A stretch of DNA of 64,000 bases from Glandiceps talaboti. Lineage: Eukaryota > Hemichordata > Enteropneusta > Spengelidae. Positions within the stretch are counted from its first letter, which is position 1. Each line of letters begins with the position of its first letter. Location: the NCBI RefSeq assembly GCF_964340395.1, contig NC_135568.1, positions 14,628,776 to 14,692,775 of the forward strand. Direction: 5' to 3'. Below the pieces are notes generated by a model, which had not been told where the DNA came from, ran no database searches, and saw only the letters and a program-made list of their open reading frames with translations. Both the position numbers and the translations under genes were made by a program. Of this stretch, positions 12,370 to 26,344 are shown piece after piece.

Positions 12370-14134
12370 ATTTACCTTTTGTTTACCTATAAACTCAGCT
12401 TGTGCCATTTTGATTGTTTTCCCCTTTCTGTTATCAGGGTTCCCCACCCTTGGCAAAAACACTAGTATGAGATTTTTTAATAAGATTTTACAATAATGGG
12501 GAGTTTATCATGTATAGCTTGAAAGAGCAGAGGTGGGGGATAGGGGTGGGGGTGGAGGGAGGGGGGGGGATTATAATGCCTACCATGTACAGACAAATGA
12601 GAATGCAAATTACACTGAAGCATGAAATGTATTTCATTTCTCTAAAATATGTAATTAATTATTAAAATGAATTAAGCCTCCTTCCTGATTAGATTTTAAT
12701 CAGATTGCCCTAAAGTACATATTATATTATAAGCTGGTTAATTTGATGATCAAGACAGAGTGGGCTGACCTATATATCCTTATTTAGTAATGTGTCACTA
12801 AACATGGATGTAAACAGCGTGCCAAGTCAGGTGGTGTAGGTAATGCTGAAAACAAAGTAAAGTGTATGTTTATTGGCATTGTCGAACATACCCTATCACT
12901 TTGCTGGCATTTCTGTTGCAAATTAGTGACACATGTTGGCTAACTTGTTTGTGATACGATTTTTTATCAAAATATTAACAATTGATAAATCTCACCTGAT
13001 TTCATGTTTATGTTGATTTGTGGCAAGAAAAGACCATAAGATATCCATACAGCATTGGCAGGGTTGTGAAGGCACAGTTCACTATGATTCAGTAATTTTT
13101 GGGGTACCCAAAACTAGCTATCAAACTCAATCTGATTAAAATCAAATGTGGTCACATGTACACAGCGTAATTTCTTTTTGTAACATTTACTGTCGTTTGT
13201 TCTTTTGCGAGCGCTCATTCCATGTATCTGACATAATACCATAGGTTTTCCCGAGCCATACGAGAGCACAGTGAATTCGTTCAACCAATAAAAATGTGTA
13301 ATGCGCCAAAACATACGTGTATAGTAGTAACTTCAGAGTGCTCTGTTCGAAAAGAGTTCGACCACAGAGCGCAGACAATGAGCTTATCGTTAGTGTTTAG
13401 TTCTCGTTTTTTTCAATTTTGAACGTTAAGTGTTATATTGTAAGGACATATTCTGGATGGCTATACTCATTAATATGAGATTGGTTTCAGGGAAAATCTA
13501 TGGTATTGTGTCAGATGTATGTAAGGAGCACTCACTCAAGAACAAAGGACAATAAACGCAACAGGCAAAAATAAATCACACCATGTACACTACATTGGAT
13601 TTTAATCAGATTGCTATTGTAAACCATGCATTCATCTATTTCATTCTGCTGACATAACAAAATATGAACCTTAGACTGGCATTGTATATTTTGGATGCAT
13701 GCGGTATCATAAAAATCGATTTTGGTTTATGACGATGTTTAATTTCGGCTACTTCTGCTCTGTTGTAGATCTCATGATCACCAGTGATAATTAAGGAAGA
13801 TGTTTCAATTAGTAAAAAATCAGTCAATCAATCAATCAATCTTTATTACACACTGACAGAGAGACTGTGGTATGTGCAAATCATGAAAAACAAAATGAAA
13901 TATACATGGCCCACAACTGATAAAAAAATCATTCTCGCAAACCACAGCTATTATTGTTTCTTTCATTACACTTCGAAATAGTAAGGACCGGCTTCTTAAG
14001 AACGGTACTGTAAAACGGTCGTGGTTTGCGACGATGTAAAAAAATATACAACACTTAAACTTGGTGCATGGAGTTACTGTATGCTAGTCTAATACTATCT
14101 GTGACATCAAATCTCAAGATTTTTCTTTAGGCCT

Positions 14135-14455
14135 AAAAAAATGTTGTGTTGTTCCAATTACGCTCAATTTTAGAATAGGTGGGGTAGATTGATTTTTTAT
14201 TTCATTATTTTTTTTTTTTTATATGTGAGTGTATAGTTCAGGTAGTTATGTTTTCCATTGTTTTCCACATGGTCTGTGTGTTATTGGTTTCTTCTCATCA
14301 GATGTACATGTCAGCCATTACAGATTGGAAGAACAGTTTTATATTGTCTTTTCAAGTTGATGTCAGTTTCCTCATCCATTATTTCATACAAGACTTCACA
14401 ATTTTCGTGATTTTGTTATTTTTTTCTCAAATACATAAAAAAAAAAGTTTAGAAT
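14135..14455 (+). repeat. dispersed repeat, copy A (reverse complement at 36.85-37.18 kb)
   Basis: Shared blocks with copy B include TTCAGGTAGTTAT, CTTCTCATCAGATGTACAT, AGATTGGAAGAAC and TAGAATAGGTGGGGTAGA. Similarity extends about 320 bp. The frames open over it are not conserved between copies, so it is a non-coding interspersed element. Confidence 0.75.
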
Positions 14456-15304
14456 CAGCAGTGAAAATCTAGATGTGATTGGTTACCTGGAATGAAACAA
14501 TTTTTTTTAATGCCTGAGGGCTTTAGGGATGAAGAGAATGATTTGATACTATAGGGAGACCAAGACTACTTTATGCTAGCATACCTGCAAAGTACATAGC
14601 ATATACTTTTAACTCCTATCAGTAATTTATTCGTCTATTTATCACAATTAATGAATGTCATGCCACAAGTGAAATGTCAAATGCAGCTATTTATGATTAC
14701 ATATATATATTTCATACATATATATCATAATTAAGATTAAAAAACCTATTATAAGGGTTTTATTAAGAAAGAAAGCCAGGCACTTAGGTAAAAAAAAAAA
14801 AAAAGAATTATTTCTGGTCAGAACATTTTGTCTAAAGTGGTGTAATATGACGCAATTTATTTTTCTTTTTTAAATGTCAAACCTAGTCATTCAAGCTACT
14901 ATTTATGACAGTTACTGTTCTTTTTATTTAGTACTTTAGAGCAAGTGTGCATGTGGGGCAGATGTCGTTTGCTTGTTCACAATTGGTTCTGCAGTTATTT
15001 TCACTGAAGTAGCACTTAATGTAAAAGGGTTATCTTTGTGTCTTCCCCTTCCCCCCACCCCCACCCCATCTGCAGATTGACAAACACATTAAAAAAAAAA
15101 TTGGCACGGGGTATTCAAGTCATGCATGCGCTTACCAGAAACAATACTTTTCTTGTTTGGCTGTAAATTTAACACCACTAGGTGACTAATGTGCTCTCAA
15201 TTTTAATTATGTTTCATAATTAAATTCAGAGTTTATCACATTTATGATGATGAATTATGCATCATAGTAGTTCATTAATAACACATTATTAGTCAATTTC
15301 ATTG

Positions 15305-16376
15305 TTAATGTTTCCTAGGTAACCTAGTTCACATATCTGATCATTAATCTTGATAAATTTACATAAATATTTGACAAGGTGCCAAGTAATTGCACCTCTC
15401 ACAGCTATGAGCCAATCAGATAAGAGTATCAACCTTGTGAACTTTGACCCAGAGTCCATATTTTTTGTCCAAGTTATTGTAGATACAACTTTTATGAGAG
15501 TAAACCTAGTGCAGTAATGTGTCCATACTGTTAAAATGTTTAGTATGTCAATGAATACAGCAGTAATTGTAGGACTGTTTAGCATTTCACTTACTCTAGA
15601 GGCTATTGGTGACTTTCAGTCTTGGGGTGAAGAGATGCGATTCGAACAGATAGCCTCTAGATTATTTTTCACTCTGAACAACTTAAATTTTGGTTGCTAG
15701 CAGTTAATTTTTTTCTATAACTCTAAGGATGGCCAGTGCAGATCTTTCTTTTAAAGCACAATTTATAATTACATGTTTGGGTTTCTATCATAGCTTTTCA
15801 GTGGTTTACCTTGAAATTAATGTCCAGTACTTAAAAACTACAGAAACAATAATAACATTTTAAATCACTTTTTGGGTTCAAAAAAAAAATTAATGTAGAG
15901 TGTGCCTTGGAAATATACTGTCTAAACTTTTGCACTTACAAATTATTCAAGAGAATTCCAAAATTCTCAGTTATAGTAAAATATACGGCCACCAAACAAA
16001 TTTTTTGAAATAGATCAAAATCATATTGAAATTTAGTTATTGTATGACCACTGAATAATCTGTTAACTCTATTGGAAAATAAGAGATTGAGGATTTCCTT
16101 GAAAACAAGATGATGGGCCCTAAATTTCTTTCATTATTTGAAAAGGACCAGGAGCTTCCATATTGCAAAGTTTAGAGAAAATTTAAGAATTTTGATTTTC
16201 AGGGAAATTTGTCACCAAATATGGACCCTGGGTCAAAGTTCATAAAATTAATACTCTTTATCTGATTGGCTCATAGCTGTGAGATGTCCAAGTGCTTGGC
16301 ACCTTGCCAAATATTTATGTAAATTTATCAAGATTGATGATCAGATATGTGAAATAGGTTACCTAGGAAACATTAA
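15305..16376. mobile_element. 1.07-kb element with about 168-bp terminal inverted repeats
   Basis: The left arm 15305-15472 (starts TTAATGTTTCCTAGGTAACC) and right arm 16209-16376 (ends GGTTACCTAGGAAACATTAA) match over their whole length with scattered substitutions and small indels. The internal 736 bp has no recognisable transposase. It could be a non-autonomous DNA transposon with long TIRs or an inverted duplication. Matching target-site duplications were not seen. Confidence 0.7.
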
Positions 16377-16383
16377 CTTACTC

Positions 16384-16665
16384 TACAAGTCTATTGGGGG
16401 GGGGACTATGTTATGTACATGTAGGGACATGGTGTAAAGGTGTAAATATGTCAGGTGCGTGTACATATAACAACAGATCCAGTCATCCTTGGTTTATTAA
16501 GCCCAGAGTCTTAAGAAGCTGTGGAGAACTTCTTGAGATAGACACGTCACTGGTCTACTGTCTATTCAGTCTATTGGTGGAAGCTAAGTTATATACATGT
16601 TGGGACATCAGTTAGAAATAAAGTTTAAAAAAATGTCAGCTCTGTGTACATACAACGCAAGTCAA
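16384..16665. repeat. diverged tandem duplication, about 177-bp period
   Basis: The block from 16384 (GTCTATTGG, then GTTATGTACATGTAGGGACAT, then ATGTCAG) recurs from about 16561 (GTCTATTGG, GTTATATACATGTTGGGACA, ATGTCAG). A weaker third relative occurs near 54510. Confidence 0.55.
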
Positions 16666-17610
16666 TATGTTCGTATGGTGGACTATTGAATTGACAAGGT
16701 TGACTTTCAAGACTAAGTCAACGAAGACAACTAATCTTCACACTGAAATGCTTTGTACATCACTAAACAAAATCCAATATTTAAACATATCGAGGTCTCT
16801 ACTTGTCAAGTCAGGAGCTGTTAACCTTTCAAGAAAGTAAATATCAAAATAGAGGTGAACCTAACTGTTTTTTTGCAGGTGAAATGTTTGTAAAAAGTCA
16901 ACACACTCTTGTTGTTAATTAGGTGTAATTGGTGACTTGTTGACTGCCATACAGGTGCCAACACTTCAAATCTGCACCTTTGTGTTGTTTTGTGTGATGT
17001 CATCACATTCCAGTGATATCACCTAGGTGTTGGGAACAGTTAATGGAACACAGAAACTTGTCATGGTCTTAATACTATCTCAAGCTATACAAACTACTTC
17101 TGACACCAATCCCAATGCCATAATGTAGAGATGCTACCCGCAGTGGTATCGAATTATGTCTCATTCAGCTTGCCATAAAGAGAGATTTGATGCCACGCGT
17201 AGTTCTAGACTAGATGCATCTTCACTGGCTTGGTATAAGAATTCTCATCAATACACTTACATAGTAGTTCCAATTAGGAGAAATAGAAGTGCTAGTAATA
17301 GTCTAATACAGTGCTTCCAATCAAAGTATGTGTGATGAAGTACTGCAACATTTTAATGCTAAACTTGCCCTGCAATGCATGACATAGATTTAGCTACAGT
17401 AGTAACAACATTGCCTACTCAGTGACAAAGTTGAATAATCGTTTACTCTGATAATACTGCAGAACGGAGGTGAATATTCATTGTTGCAAATAAACCTTGT
17501 CTATTGGTAGATATCATCATGTACTAGCTGAGTGATGTATTAGACAACAAACCTCAGTTTGACATTTGTTACAATTGCAGTTACAGAAGAAATATTGAAT
17601 GCTCACCGAA

Positions 17611-17856
17611 AGACTTTGCATATCATACACATTATGTTCCACAAGAACAATTTAGATAGATAAGAAACCGGCTTCCCACAAACATCTCATTATAAAATAT
17701 AAACAACACCATCCGACCCCAACTGATACACAGACAGACACAACCTCCTTGGAACAAAGCAGCTATTTAATGTCATCACATTGCATGTTGGAAGCCTGTT
17801 TCTTATCTATCTAAATTATTCTTGGGGAACATAAAATGTGTATGATATGTGCATAG
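17611..17856. mobile_element. foldback/MITE-like element, about 66-bp inverted arms
   Basis: The left arm 17611-17676 and right arm 17790-17856 are reverse complements, sharing TTTAGATAGATAAGAAAC, CATATCATACACATT and GGAAGCC-type ends. The spacer is about 113 bp and non-coding. Confidence 0.75.
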
Positions 17857-18807
17857 CCTTTCCCCTATCCTTCGATATATCTGCTGTGATGTGCACAATT
17901 GCGGCACATCATTGATCTGACCCAACTAAATTCTGTACAAAGACACAGCCCCATTTAGGTACTGTATTAATGTGTTACAGTAGTTTGTTGTTCATACTTT
18001 GATTAAAAGCACTGTAAAGAAGTTGGAAAGTAATGGTACTTCAATAGAAGGAAACATGGTAGAGGTACTTGAAAGATGGAAATTGAAGATACATGTACTT
18101 AAAATATGGGAAATTTGATACTGCTTATATGTAATAAGCAAAAAATAAGAGTTCTTGTACTCAAAATAAAGAAAGACCCTTACAAACTGAAAATGAGTAC
18201 CAATAAAACTCTAAAAAGGATAAAATGCAAATATCTTATAAAACGGAAATATTTTCAAAGATAAAAATACTTTTTAAGTGAAAAAAAATTACATAAGAGT
18301 AAACATCGGAAAACCACAAATAAAGGAAATGGAGGAATTTTGTCGGAAAAATATGTTTGGGGGAAAAAAATTACCCCAAAATGAGGCCAATCTGAGAAAA
18401 GATATTTGAAGGGAAAGATTTACCCCAATGAAAATAGTCAATTTTCTCAGAATTCAAATTTTGCGAAATTGTATCTGACTTTACATTCAAGGATACAATG
18501 TGCAAGATAATAATTTCATTTTCCCATTTGTGTATTTCCATGTCCTACTTATCCTTGGAATTAAACACCTGCACAATTCCCGCTCTCCTTGTTCTAATTT
18601 CAAAGTGTGTACACATAGTATGTATTGAGGCTATCACTGCGTATATAGGTCACTTGACTAGACGTCTTAATGTGTCTACAGGGATTCACATGTAGCTCAC
18701 AGTAATTAAGATTGGATATCAAGTTAAATGAAGTGAAGTGGTATTTGGATATCAACCTGAAAGAAGTTAATTGTGACTTTTTTTTTTTACTTTCTGTTGC
18801 ATGGTTA

Positions 18808-18990
18808 TACATACATACATACATACATACATATACATACATACAGACAGACAGACAGACACATGTACAGACACACAACATACATACGTATATACATACA
18901 TACATACGTACGTACGTACGTACATACATACATACATACATACATACATACATACATACATACATACATACATACATACATACATACACA
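18808..18990. repeat. CATA microsatellite with CAGA and CGTA blocks
   Basis: An about 183-bp tract of TACA/CATA units with internal (CAGA)n and (CGTA)n sub-blocks. The latter gives an unusual CpG-containing run at about 18905-18923. Confidence 0.95.
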
Positions 18991-20076
18991 TAGTTTGCAA
19001 GTGTAAAAAAAAATCGTATCAACTTCTTTAAAAAGCTATCCACTGAGGAGCAAAACCAGTCTAAGATGATGTCCATTTCTGTACACAGATACATGTAAAA
19101 TATACTGCAGAGCCATATTCAATAAATGAACTCTCTCTCTATTGCGGATGATTTAATAGCTATAAATATGCAAACAAATATTGGCAACTTGCGAATGTGA
19201 GCACCCCCTGATAATAACCCTTAGGGTGAATACACACTCTGATTAATTAGCACTGGCACCCCCTGATGTGACAGCCCTGAGGCCTTGGCACTGGAATGAC
19301 AGTGACTTGTAAATTTCTATGTATAGTTGTAATGACTGCAGGCAGACTTGCCAAGTATATACTAAGAATGACTAGAGAACATTAAAAGCTTTCATTTGTA
19401 ATACTTCTTTAAGGAAATGAATGTAAGAAATTGACATTCCTTTAATAAAAGAGACAACATTCTCTTTTTAATTCCCATCAGTATGTGTGTGATGTAAGAT
19501 CTCTTTTCTACTGGGAATGATTCCAGTAAAATACATTATTGATCTACTTAACGGCACAAGGTCAATGACCGTATGACCGTCTACCTCTACACCATACAGT
19601 ACGTTACCTATAGTACTGATGTCAGAAATCCAAAATGCTAACTACCATACCTTCACAATACATCAACATGGACCCCTGCAAAGAACAGTAACATTATCTC
19701 ATTTTGTTTTGTTTTGATTAGTTGTATTGTTTTCAGTTCCAATTTCAAAAACAATAGGGGTTTGGTCAGGTACTTGTATGTAAATCAGGACATGTGAGTG
19801 AATAGAGATAGTTTTGAGCTCTAGCCAATTTGATTGCAATTAAGATAGATAGGCATTATACCACCTACAAGCAAGGTGACAGACAAGATGAAACTAGTGT
19901 CCAGTATGTAAGAGGTGTTGATTAGTCAATTAGTGCAAATAGAAACCAAATATAAACAAAATCAACAAGATAAATATCACTATGCAAACATAAAAAAAAC
20001 TCTCTGAATGAGGTTACTGGGTAGATTGGAACATTTGTATAATATATGTTGTTACAATAAACATGATAATGTTTGC

Positions 20077-20245
20077 CTTTCAAGTGAGAGATGATGCCAG
20101 ACTTTTCAGTGACGGCATGTGCAGGGATGTTAAAGTGTTGGTTAATGTCAACAAAAACAACCACCCACTCATGCAATTTCTTGTCCGCTATTTTTTCAGG
20201 GAATTCATGTTTAAAATTTTTTTGTTTTATCCACTATACATTCAC
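20077..20245 (+). repeat. dispersed repeat, copy A (related copy at 22.3 kb)
   Basis: It shares GACTTTTCAG, CATGCAATTTCTTGT (ATACAATTTCTTGT in the other copy), GGCTATTTTTTCAGG-type and AATTCRTGT blocks with 22322-22495 in the same orientation. Confidence 0.65.
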
Positions 20246-20275
20246 TGTCTCACAAGTTCCATATGCATTTCTTTC

Positions 20276-20347
20276 TACATACATACATACATACATGCAT
20301 GCATACATGCATACATACATACATACATACATGCATGCATACATACA

Positions 20348-20379
<32 letters not shown>

Positions 20380-20531
20380 CATACATACATGGATACATGC
20401 ATACATACATACATACATACATATACATACATACATACATACATACATACATACATACATACACACACATTACATACATACATACATACATACACACATA
20501 CATACATACATACATATTACATGCATGCATG
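20276..20531. repeat. CATA/CATG microsatellite
   Basis: An about 256-bp tract of TACA units with CATG variants. Long Tyr-Ile-His-Thr frames here are artefacts of the 4-bp period. Confidence 0.95.
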
Positions 20532-21133
20532 TCATTACTCATATCAAATTATAGACACATGCACATTTATCAATGGCTACAAAATACAGAGTTACACATG
20601 GTGATATCATCAGATAATTCTCTAGAGTGCCTATGGGTCACTAACCTGTGAATTGAAATGTCTCAAAGGAATTTCATTGGTAATTGAATATGAGAAAAGT
20701 AGAACAGTCTTGTAACACAAATACACACTGTGTATAAATTTTAACATGGGAAAGGCATTTCTTAAAGCAGTGTTTTGGCTAGGGGATTATGAGAGATATT
20801 TTATTTAATTATACATTTGATGAGAAAGTTAGGTATAAAAAGTCTGTAGAACACGGACCTTTTATTTACTTGACAACCCCAAACAAAAATAATATATCGG
20901 TATGTAAAAACACTCTGGACTTGTATCTTAAGACGCTTCTTGTATTAAACTTTTGGTTTTTACCCAGTAATTGTTTTGACAGATTGTACACTTTATGACA
21001 TATCTCAGGGTACCAAAAGCTGGATGGGTTTGGATTTCCAAAGTAGGAAACATTCACCAACTACATAGTATTACATATTCACTGAACAGATCAAACTACA
21101 ACTTCAGACATCAGACCATGGACAATTGGAAGC

Positions 21134-21366
21134 TGTTACAAACAGGGAAAGTAAACTGAATTGGACTAATAACACTTAGCACAGCACATTCAAGTACAGA
21201 AACTTGGATTACATTCCTTCATTTGATAAGAACATGCAGTTTTATTGCTTTGCATAGTAGTTCATGTTCGCAAACAAATTTCCAGTTTCGCTGGCATTTC
21301 ATGTACACATAAAGAGGCCATAAAACTGTTCTTATCAAAGCATGGTGTGTAATGCAAGTCTCTGCT
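21134..21366 (+). repeat. dispersed repeat, copy A (related copy at 52.6 kb)
   Basis: Blocks shared with 52645-52837 include TGTTACAAACARGGAAA, CATGTACACATAAAGAGGCC, AAAACTGTTC and TGTAATGCAAGTCTCT. Copy B lacks about 55 bp of the middle. Confidence 0.8.
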
Positions 21367-22321
21367 GTTCCAACATGCTGTGCCAAGTGTTATTAATCCA
21401 ATTCACTTGTTTACTTACCCTGTTTGTAACAGGTTCCATTTATATCCACGGTCTGGCGTCTGGCGTCTGCAGTTGTATACGTAAACACAATTTTTTATTT
21501 TTGAGAGAGACAGCTAGGCTGTAAGTGCCTATATTATTACGTGGTAATTAAGATCATACAATACAGTAGATATGACGGAGTATGATGTCACTGCATTAGG
21601 ACAGTGAACTCTACATCAATTCTCACAAAATATGATCAAAATATATAAACCTAATTAAACCATTCGTTACGAGGATGATTTAAAGTCCGAGTACCTTAAA
21701 TCATAACTCATAAACATTAATAAAACAGAGTACAAAATACTGCTAAATTACTTGGCTCTCTTCAGTTGCTATGGTTATAATAGACAATGTACTCATTCAT
21801 CAAGTTGTTAATTTTCCAATTAATTTTTTCAATATTACCTTTAATTAACAGACATTTGATGTACCCTGGCAGCTATGACGCTATACTCACACAAGGTCAA
21901 CATACTTTTCAATTCAGTGAAGGCCAGTTGTCTCTGATCGTGACCTACACAACACATATACCATCATTATATTAGCTCTTATATATATAGAGAGAGAGCA
22001 AGCTAAATTACGATTTGATTATCGTTGTTCACGTCATTGAAAAAAAAGCATATTGTTGAAAATGGATTTTTACATGAATTAGTATATTTAGAATGGTGGT
22101 GGTGGTGGGGGGGGGTGTTATTATAACTTAAAGTTAATAGGACATTAAAACTGATATTGTCTGGGAAGTACTTTTAATAAAGTACATTGATTCTAAAACT
22201 GGGTAATATTTACATGTAATGGGTCAAGCATTGGTCAAATGCTTTTTGAAATTCAGGGTTGATAATTCACTGCATGTCACTAGGGTGTGTAAGTAAGTGT
22301 CTTCTCAAAGTTGTCTTGTAA

Positions 22322-22495
22322 TAAATGGTATCATGACTTTTCAGAAGAGATGCAAGGAATATCAATTAGTGTCATTAGCTGATAAAAATAACCAGCCACT
22401 CAATCCTCATACAATTTCTTGTTGGCTATTTTTTCAGGAATTCGTGTGTAAAAATTCTTTGCTTTTGTCAATATATATTCAGTGTTGGGTAGATC
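22322..22495 (+). repeat. dispersed repeat, copy B (related copy at 20.1 kb)
   Basis: This is the second copy of the element at 20077-20245, about 2.2 kb away in direct orientation and diverged. The open frame over it is not shared by the other copy. Confidence 0.65.
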
Positions 22496-23852
22496 CATGG
22501 GTCTCCCTCATAGGTATTTATACCACCTTTATAGCTGCCCTGCTATTTTTCGAATTAGCTACATCCTTGAGAGTTGATTATATAAATATAATTTATTCGG
22601 TACTTCAGCCACTGGTCTTAGGTAGAAATGTATAAAGATAAGCAAATAGACACTAGAAGAGTTACAGAAAATAAATAAAGAACATATCGAGACAAAATAA
22701 TGAAATAAATCAATATGGTAGTAATGATGTGTCTAATATGGTATACTATTCATTATCGACGCAGATAAAAGACGTGCAATATTTCTCAAAGTTTAATATT
22801 GGTGGTTTTCATAAGTCTTTTAAACTTACCAAAGTGTGGTTGGTTACGGTAAAACAATGGCATGAATTCTCATCTAATATCTGAATAAACTCAGCAACAG
22901 AGTATTAAAAAAGTGAAATTCATCTTCAACTGATGTTTTACAATAATTACAAAATCTTCTCTCTCATTGGGTGTTATTGTGTCTACCTGATTCAATCTGC
23001 AAGTTATGTGCTGAGAGACGGAATCTGCAGAGAACATTACTACAGTGTGGTTAATCTAAATTTATAAAATAACTCTCAGTAGTAAATACTGACTTAAAAG
23101 TACAATATGTTCAAAGTTTTGGGATGTGAGACGATTAATTTATGAAGGCATAAATTAGACGTCTTCTGGGAAATCGGCTGACACAACCATCCATCTCAAA
23201 TATCTTACAGTCTCTCAAATGTGTGATATAATGAATTATAATGGCTACTAATATGCATACATGTATGGAGGACTTTACAAACATACTTAATATGTATATA
23301 CAGTGAATTTCAGAATACCATGCATCTTTCCTGTTTGATACAACCATGCAGAAACCACATACATGTATGCCTCACTTCAATAGCAAGATCACATTTTTTG
23401 CTACATTTAGTCTAAATGAAATAAACCATTTAATTGTATTGCAACTCCATGCAGACATCCAGGCGCCAATGTTTTCCATAGTATCAAACACCCGATGAAC
23501 TTAGAAATGTCCCTTGTAAAATATTCTTTGCAGTGTTCATTTCATGTCTGTGTGGCAGCATGTATAGTTCATTTCAATAGACAAAATGTAGCAAGACACT
23601 GTACTGATTCAATTTGCTATCTGAAAGTGTAGCATGTCCAGTTTGTTAGTTTTTAGCATGATTGTATAGTAAGGTCTTTACCAGGACAATGACCTTCAGT
23701 ATGTGGGTGTCTGTTAACTTTAACCGTAACTTAACCTCCAGGAATTCTCTCGGGTAGTATTATTGACATTTCACATTAGAGTGCTGACCTTGAAAATTGG
23801 TGTATAGGAAACTTTTTGAAGAGGAAATGTAATGGAAGTTAGTTTATTTCCC

Positions 23853-23885
<33 letters not shown>

Positions 23886-23930
23886 AGCTCTTTTGCTGTT
23901 TCTCTGTCTTTATCTGTCCTTTTAATGTCT

Positions 23931-23976
<46 letters not shown>
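23853..23976. repeat. (CTGT)n then (CT)n microsatellites
   Basis: (TCTG)n at 23853-23885 and (CT)n at 23935-23976 are separated by a CT-rich spacer. Confidence 0.92.
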
Positions 23977-23978
<2 letters not shown>

Positions 23979-25016
23979 GTGCACGCTCACCTTCCGCCTA
24001 CCCTCCCTTAACACTGACAGGATGATGGGATAGGGAGAGAAAGAAGGAGAGAAGGACAGGAAAGAGTAAAAAATAGTTATAATTGCTTCTCTGTGAATTC
24101 TATTATGTTCAGAAAAAGAGGAAATTAACTAATAATTTGCTTGTCATATTCAATTCTTTTCTGTGTGCATTAGTTATTTTGTTGTTGAATGTAATACTGA
24201 TGAAGATCTAACGTGGTCACTGACCTTAAAAATATGTCATTGTTAAATTTGTAATTGTACAGTTCTGCATTTAAAGTACAAGATGTAATGCTATTAGTTT
24301 TCTCTTGAGTCGGAAGTAACTAATTCGCTTCAAGTTCATTATATAGTGGACGAAAACTTAGCACAAAAGAAAACCGGTTATACCTTTACAAGGGCAACCG
24401 GATCTAGCACTAACCCTCTAAAGACCTTCTTTCTATTCTTTGAAATTTAATTGATGCCAAATGCAAATGGTGTTGTATTTGTTCAAGTTTAACTCGGGAA
24501 ATCCTGTTTCACATGTAAAAAGGGAGATAAGTTTGTTTTTGTAATTAGTGTGTGTATGTGTGTAGGATTTGACATTGAACTGCTGGACACTTTCTACATG
24601 GATGGATGGTTTCTGACAATCTATGTAAAGTTGTCAAAGAAATTCAAAGTTGTACTAGCTACAGTTGGAATTTTTTTAAAACTGTTTTGATAACCATAAT
24701 GACTTCCTTGTAATATTGAACACCCTAAATAATACTGAATTACCTGTAAACAATTTTGCATTGCAGTTACACATACTATTGCATGATACTGAATAAACCC
24801 AATCAAATTGAGTTTCTGGGTGTGCAGCCTGAAATTAGCAGTCCAACATGATCAAAATTTCAACCTGTCACATGTACTAATTATGGATGAAATCGAATTC
24901 TAATCATCATATACAGTGTCTAATTAAGTTATTGGTGTTTTAACAATTTTCAGTGACTATTTTGTTGGCTTTCTGATCCAAAAAAAATATTACTCTAGCT
25001 ATAACTTGTGTTCAAG

Positions 25017-25137
<121 letters not shown>

Positions 25138-26344
25138 GGTGATGCTGCAAGGTTTCAAAATGCTTACCCTGGGTTTTTTTTTACACTAAAGATTTTAGAT
25201 GATTTACTAGACATAATAGTCATGTCTATAGCCCAGAGACCTGTCTGTATTTTGTATTTCAAGAAGCTCTCTATCCCTAGCTATGTAGAGAGATTCTTTC
25301 AAATGGCAACACGAAGATAAGTCTCTGCTGGTCTATCTGTTGCATGGCGAGGGAGAGGTTGCAACCATAGTTAGGCTTCTGAAGACCAGGGTTTAGTAAT
25401 TCAAAACAGTTCTTGTGAGAAAATTTAGGTTTGCAAAGTTGTATGGATGTTTTTTGACGTGATTACAATATCCCATCTAGGTGAGCCTCTACAGACAAAA
25501 TTTAGCCTCAATCCTTATGCAGCCCAGATTGTTCTATTCCTGGATGATTGTCTCATGAAGGCCACCCCACACAAAATATTCATTGCAGTCACCCCAACGA
25601 GTTGAAAAGGTACCCCATCAAAAAAGGTGTTTTTCTTTTTAAAAAAAATACAAATTCCTACCTCCTTATGTATGTAACGAAAATATGTTATCAGAGCAAA
25701 CTGTAAGTCATTTTATTTATGAATCTGGGTTAAAACAAAGGATTGAATAGTTTCACATATTTTGAATTGTATTTGTTTCTATTTCCATCAGCTGATACAA
25801 GTCTTAACATGATTTCCTTTAAAAAAAGAATTTCTCACCTAGGCTTTATTTATTTATTTATTTTTTTTTTGTTGTTGCTATTTTTGGAATACTGTATTGG
25901 ACAGGGACAGACTTAGTATGCATGGAATTTACAGGTATATGTTAAGTTTTATTTACATATTAAGAGACCTCATTTAATTAACTTGAAGCTGCAGTAGCTC
26001 TTAGACTAACTGAAGTATTTTTTTTTCAATGAGACAATCAACATTGTATTCTATGAACATTCATTAAAATACTGATTATTAGACATGTTTATTACCGGTC
26101 CAGAGGACGTAAGTTAGTACACCAAATGGTTGAAATTATGGTTGCGTTGGAGGCACTGATTTTAGAGTGCCGACCAAAAAATGTTGACATGAAACTTTAA
26201 TTGGAACATTTTTGTCAAAGATTAAAGTTTGTTTTGTAAGTTTGAATATTCCATAGTTTTATCAAAAGTTTCTGGGGCAAAAATCAGCATTTTTCTGAGG
26301 TGTGGGATGTAACAACAATTTGAGAATAGGTAACATTAAACCTG

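Noticed and set aside
15594-15661. tRNA-like GATTCGAAC with flanking TCTAGAGGCTA/ATAGCCTCTAGA
   Set aside because: The B-box-like word is isolated. No cloverleaf could be built, and the palindrome better fits the interior of the inverted-repeat element.
18600-19094. Long open frames on both strands over CATA arrays (also at 3.2, 20.2, 30.3 and 61.2 kb)
   Set aside because: A 4-bp repeat without stop codons is open in several frames at once. The peptides are pure Tyr-Ile-His-Thr or Met-Tyr-Val-Cys periodicities.
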